Shown piece by piece: positions 61,947-64,000 of a stretch of DNA of 64,000 nt. The notes below the pieces were generated by a model that saw only the letters and a program-made list of their open reading frames with translations, searched no databases and was not told where the DNA came from. The position numbers and the translations under genes are program-made. The stretch is from Paguma larvata (taxonomy: Eukaryota; Chordata; Mammalia; Carnivora; Viverridae). Location of the stretch: contig CM057834.1 in assembly GCA_030068075.1 (NCBI GenBank), positions 92,397,119-92,461,118 on the forward strand, written 5' to 3'. Within the stretch, counting starts at the first letter, position 1. Each line of letters begins with the position of its first letter.

Positions 61947-62080
61947 ATAGGTATAGACAACAGGATGCTGCTGAGTGAGTTCATCCTGCCTTGGGACCTG
62001 AGTCACTGGAGAGTATATTATGTTCCTGGCTATGTGCCTGATGGCAGTGCTGTGATACTTCGTAAAGCCCCTCTGAGAAG
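61947..62080 (+). pseudogene. Possible decayed olfactory receptor 5' end
   Basis: Starting from ATA at 61947 (ATG in an intact gene) the text reads I-G-I-D-N-R-M-L-L-S-E-F-I-L, similar to the N-terminus of the window's receptors (NQT..EFILLGLS). After a frame break it reads LSHW, then near 62032-62063 [10 protein letters not shown], stop, YF. That parallels FLIMYLVTVLGNF of TM1 in copy 2. Similarity is lost before the TM2 motif LHTPMY. No start codon, at least one frameshift and one stop. Which receptor subfamily it came from cannot be told; chance similarity is possible. Confidence 0.45.
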
Positions 62081-62098
62081 CCCAAACACCTGGCCAGC

Positions 62099-62155
62099 TA
62101 TATATATAATTATGTATATGTATGTGTGTGTGCGTATGTATGTATGTATGTGTGC

Positions 62156-62216
<61 letters not shown>

Positions 62217-62220
62217 TACA
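62099..62220 (+). repeat. (TA)n/(TG)n compound microsatellite
   Basis: TATG, TGTG and GTATGTATG units at 62100-62166, then about 23 TA units to 62213 and a short CATATATACA end. Tyrosine/isoleucine-rich frames on both strands here are artefacts. Confidence 0.95.
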
Positions 62221-63179
62221 CCTGGGTTCTATTTTATGATATGTTTTATGGGATTCTCTTATATGATAGCACTGTTCATACATGCTTATTCACTTTTTGG
62301 GAATCCAAATATCTAGGAAGTTTTATAGGGGATATCAGAATTCCCCATCTGAAAGAACAGAGCAATCATTACTAACCCCTGTGCTAAACTTATAAATTTT
62401 AGAGGCCTCCTAAGTATGGTAAGTTTGTGTTGACACCTCTCCTCAAAATATGGATATTATTATTCACACAGTACAGAGGAAGAGGTTGAATTTCATGTAT
62501 ATATAACTATGCCAGTTCAGACAGCTAGCAATCTACACTTAGTGCCTGGATTCGGGGCAAATATGCCTTGTCTGATTCCAAAGGCATTGTAAATTTCAAC
62601 AAGGACACCCCTCTTCGGATATCAGCTGTGTGTAGATCAACATTTAGCTGAAGATGTGACAAACCCACAGAGTCATAATGTTACTATTATAGTTAGGATG
62701 GTTACAGTTAAAGTAAGAAAATCCAAAACAAATTGATATAAGCAAAACTAACAAGGAAGTAAATGAAATACTGTAACCATGGAATGTAGTATCAAGCTGG
62801 TATCTGAATAGCTGAATCTAGAATCCAAAGTGTTTCGAAGTATGTCTATCTTTTTGTTTTCTCCTGTCTCTCAGGTTTGCTTCTCTCTGTGGGCCTTATT
62901 CTATCTATGGTTCATAGATTTCCTCTATGAGGTGAAAAAGCAAACTTAGAGGCCCCAGATATACATTATGACATGAGAGGCAAAATCCTGACTTGTCTGC
63001 CAGCTCCAGCAGAAAAGTCTCAGAGATGGGCTTGAATTGGCTTAGGCTGGATCATGTGGCCCTCCCTCAACTAAGCTCTCTGTCAGAGTTATGAGGCACT
63101 TTGATCAGGCATTAACATATTTTGTTGACTCGAATCATCTTGACTTATGGGAACTTGTTTTATCTCATCATATACTTCA
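62221..63179. other. Non-coding spacer
   Basis: No gene and no repeat recognised with confidence. Confidence 0.4.
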
Positions 63180-63640
63180 TTTTGATAAGTGTTTCATGCA
63201 CACTTGAAAAACAATGTATTTTCTGTTATTGTTGATTGGAATATTCTATAAATGTCAATTAGGTTGAGGTTGATAATGTTCAAGTTTTCTGTTTCCTTAC
63301 TGATTCTTTTCTGTTCCCTTCCTTATGCTTGTTCTACCAATTATTAAGAGTCAAGTATTAAAATGTCTAATTGTGGATTTGTCTGTTTCCTCTTGAATTT
63401 CCATCAGTTTTTGCTTTACGTGTTTTGAAGCTCTGTTGTTAAACACCTAAATATTTATGCTTGAACCCTTAATTGAACCTTTTATAATTAATTAATTGAT
63501 TAATTGAACCCTTTATAATTATGAAATGCCTTTCCTTATCCCTGGTAATGTTCTTTTCTCTGAAATCTACTTTGATATTAACATAGCAAATCCAGGTTTC
63601 TTGTAATTGGTGTTAAAATCCTTGAGATTAAAAAAATGAA
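63180..63640 (-). mobile_element. Old LINE-1 ORF2 (endonuclease part) remnant, minus strand
   Basis: Phrases such as GATTGGAATATTCTATAAATGTCAATTAGG, TTTCCATCAGTTTTTGCTTTACG and GAAATGCCTTTCCTTATCCCTGG match the complement of the L1 ORF2 5' half, as also seen at 39700-40000 in this window. Decayed, with small local duplications of TTAATTGAACC near 63470-63510. Confidence 0.7.
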
Positions 63641-64000
63641 AAACACCATATCTCAGAGATCCCTATCCTCCATTGCCTGATATCCAGTGAAAATTGTTGT
63701 TTTGTATGTTTTGTCCTGATCTGTAGTTGTTCAGGTGGAAGGATAAATCTAATCCCACTTTCTCTGTCTAGGATAGAAACAGAAGTCTTTTCTTAGGTTT
63801 TTAAAGCCTACCGAAACTAAATTTGTGTTTAGATTCTGGAATCATTTTTCTCACTGCAACAAATATCATGAGGAAACATGTCTGAGAATTCAAAATAGTT
63901 ATCAAGATCCTTTCACTTTTCTCCTTTGGGTTTCAAGTTATCTGGTTCTAGAAACTGTGCTCTGACCCACTGTCCCACACTGCTTCTACAATGTTTCATT
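63641..64000. other. Non-coding right edge
   Basis: Nothing recognised. Confidence 0.4.

Noticed and set aside
61803..62375. Frames of 136-169 codons on both strands with Tyr-Ile repeats
   Set aside because: Artefacts of the TA/TG microsatellite; only 61947-62080 shows a weak receptor likeness and is reported separately.

Overview
The window is mammalian nuclear DNA, almost certainly from a cat-family (felid or close feliform) carnivore. It carries about twenty tRNA-derived carnivore SINEs, many with the felid-type tail (CT-rich stretch, then AAAAATAAATAAACRTTAAAA). It also holds several LINE-1 copies of different ages, old hAT repeats and intronless olfactory receptor genes. Species cannot be told from the sequence.

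The only protein-coding genes I can support are olfactory receptors of the OR2F type, all on the + strand. Copy 1 (6608-7561) and copy 2 (25218-26171) are intact 317-codon frames, about 90% identical by my residue count. Copy 3 (55791-56745) is the same gene broken by three one-base indels. A truncated copy with a nonsense codon sits at the left edge (1-60), and a decayed receptor 5' end may lie at 61947-62080. Each of the three main copies has a conserved splice acceptor 22-24 bases before the ATG and a conserved 3' flank of about 130 bases.

The window is a tandem segmental duplication. Homologous landmarks at about 1437, 16314 and 47253 define unit I (1437-16313, with copy 1), unit II (16314-47252, with copy 2) and unit III (47253 to at least 58400, with copy 3). 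Units differ in length through insertions and deletions. Unit II holds an ancient minus-strand L1 (35341-44370) containing a solo ERV LTR, SINEs and a younger L1. It also has a very young 5'-inverted L1 at 28539-30049 with a clear target duplication. Unit III carries further L1/SINE insertions at 48612, 52137 and 53458. Unit I has its own L1 at 9745-12612.

The receptor coding cores are far more alike than their flanks, and copy 3 is a mosaic of copy-1-like and copy-2-like stretches, which suggests gene conversion. No new kind of system was found. The most informative signals are the conversion-like mosaic, the truncated receptor/L1 junction at the left edge, the possible decayed receptor at the right, and the well-bounded retroelement insertions that give relative dates to the duplications.
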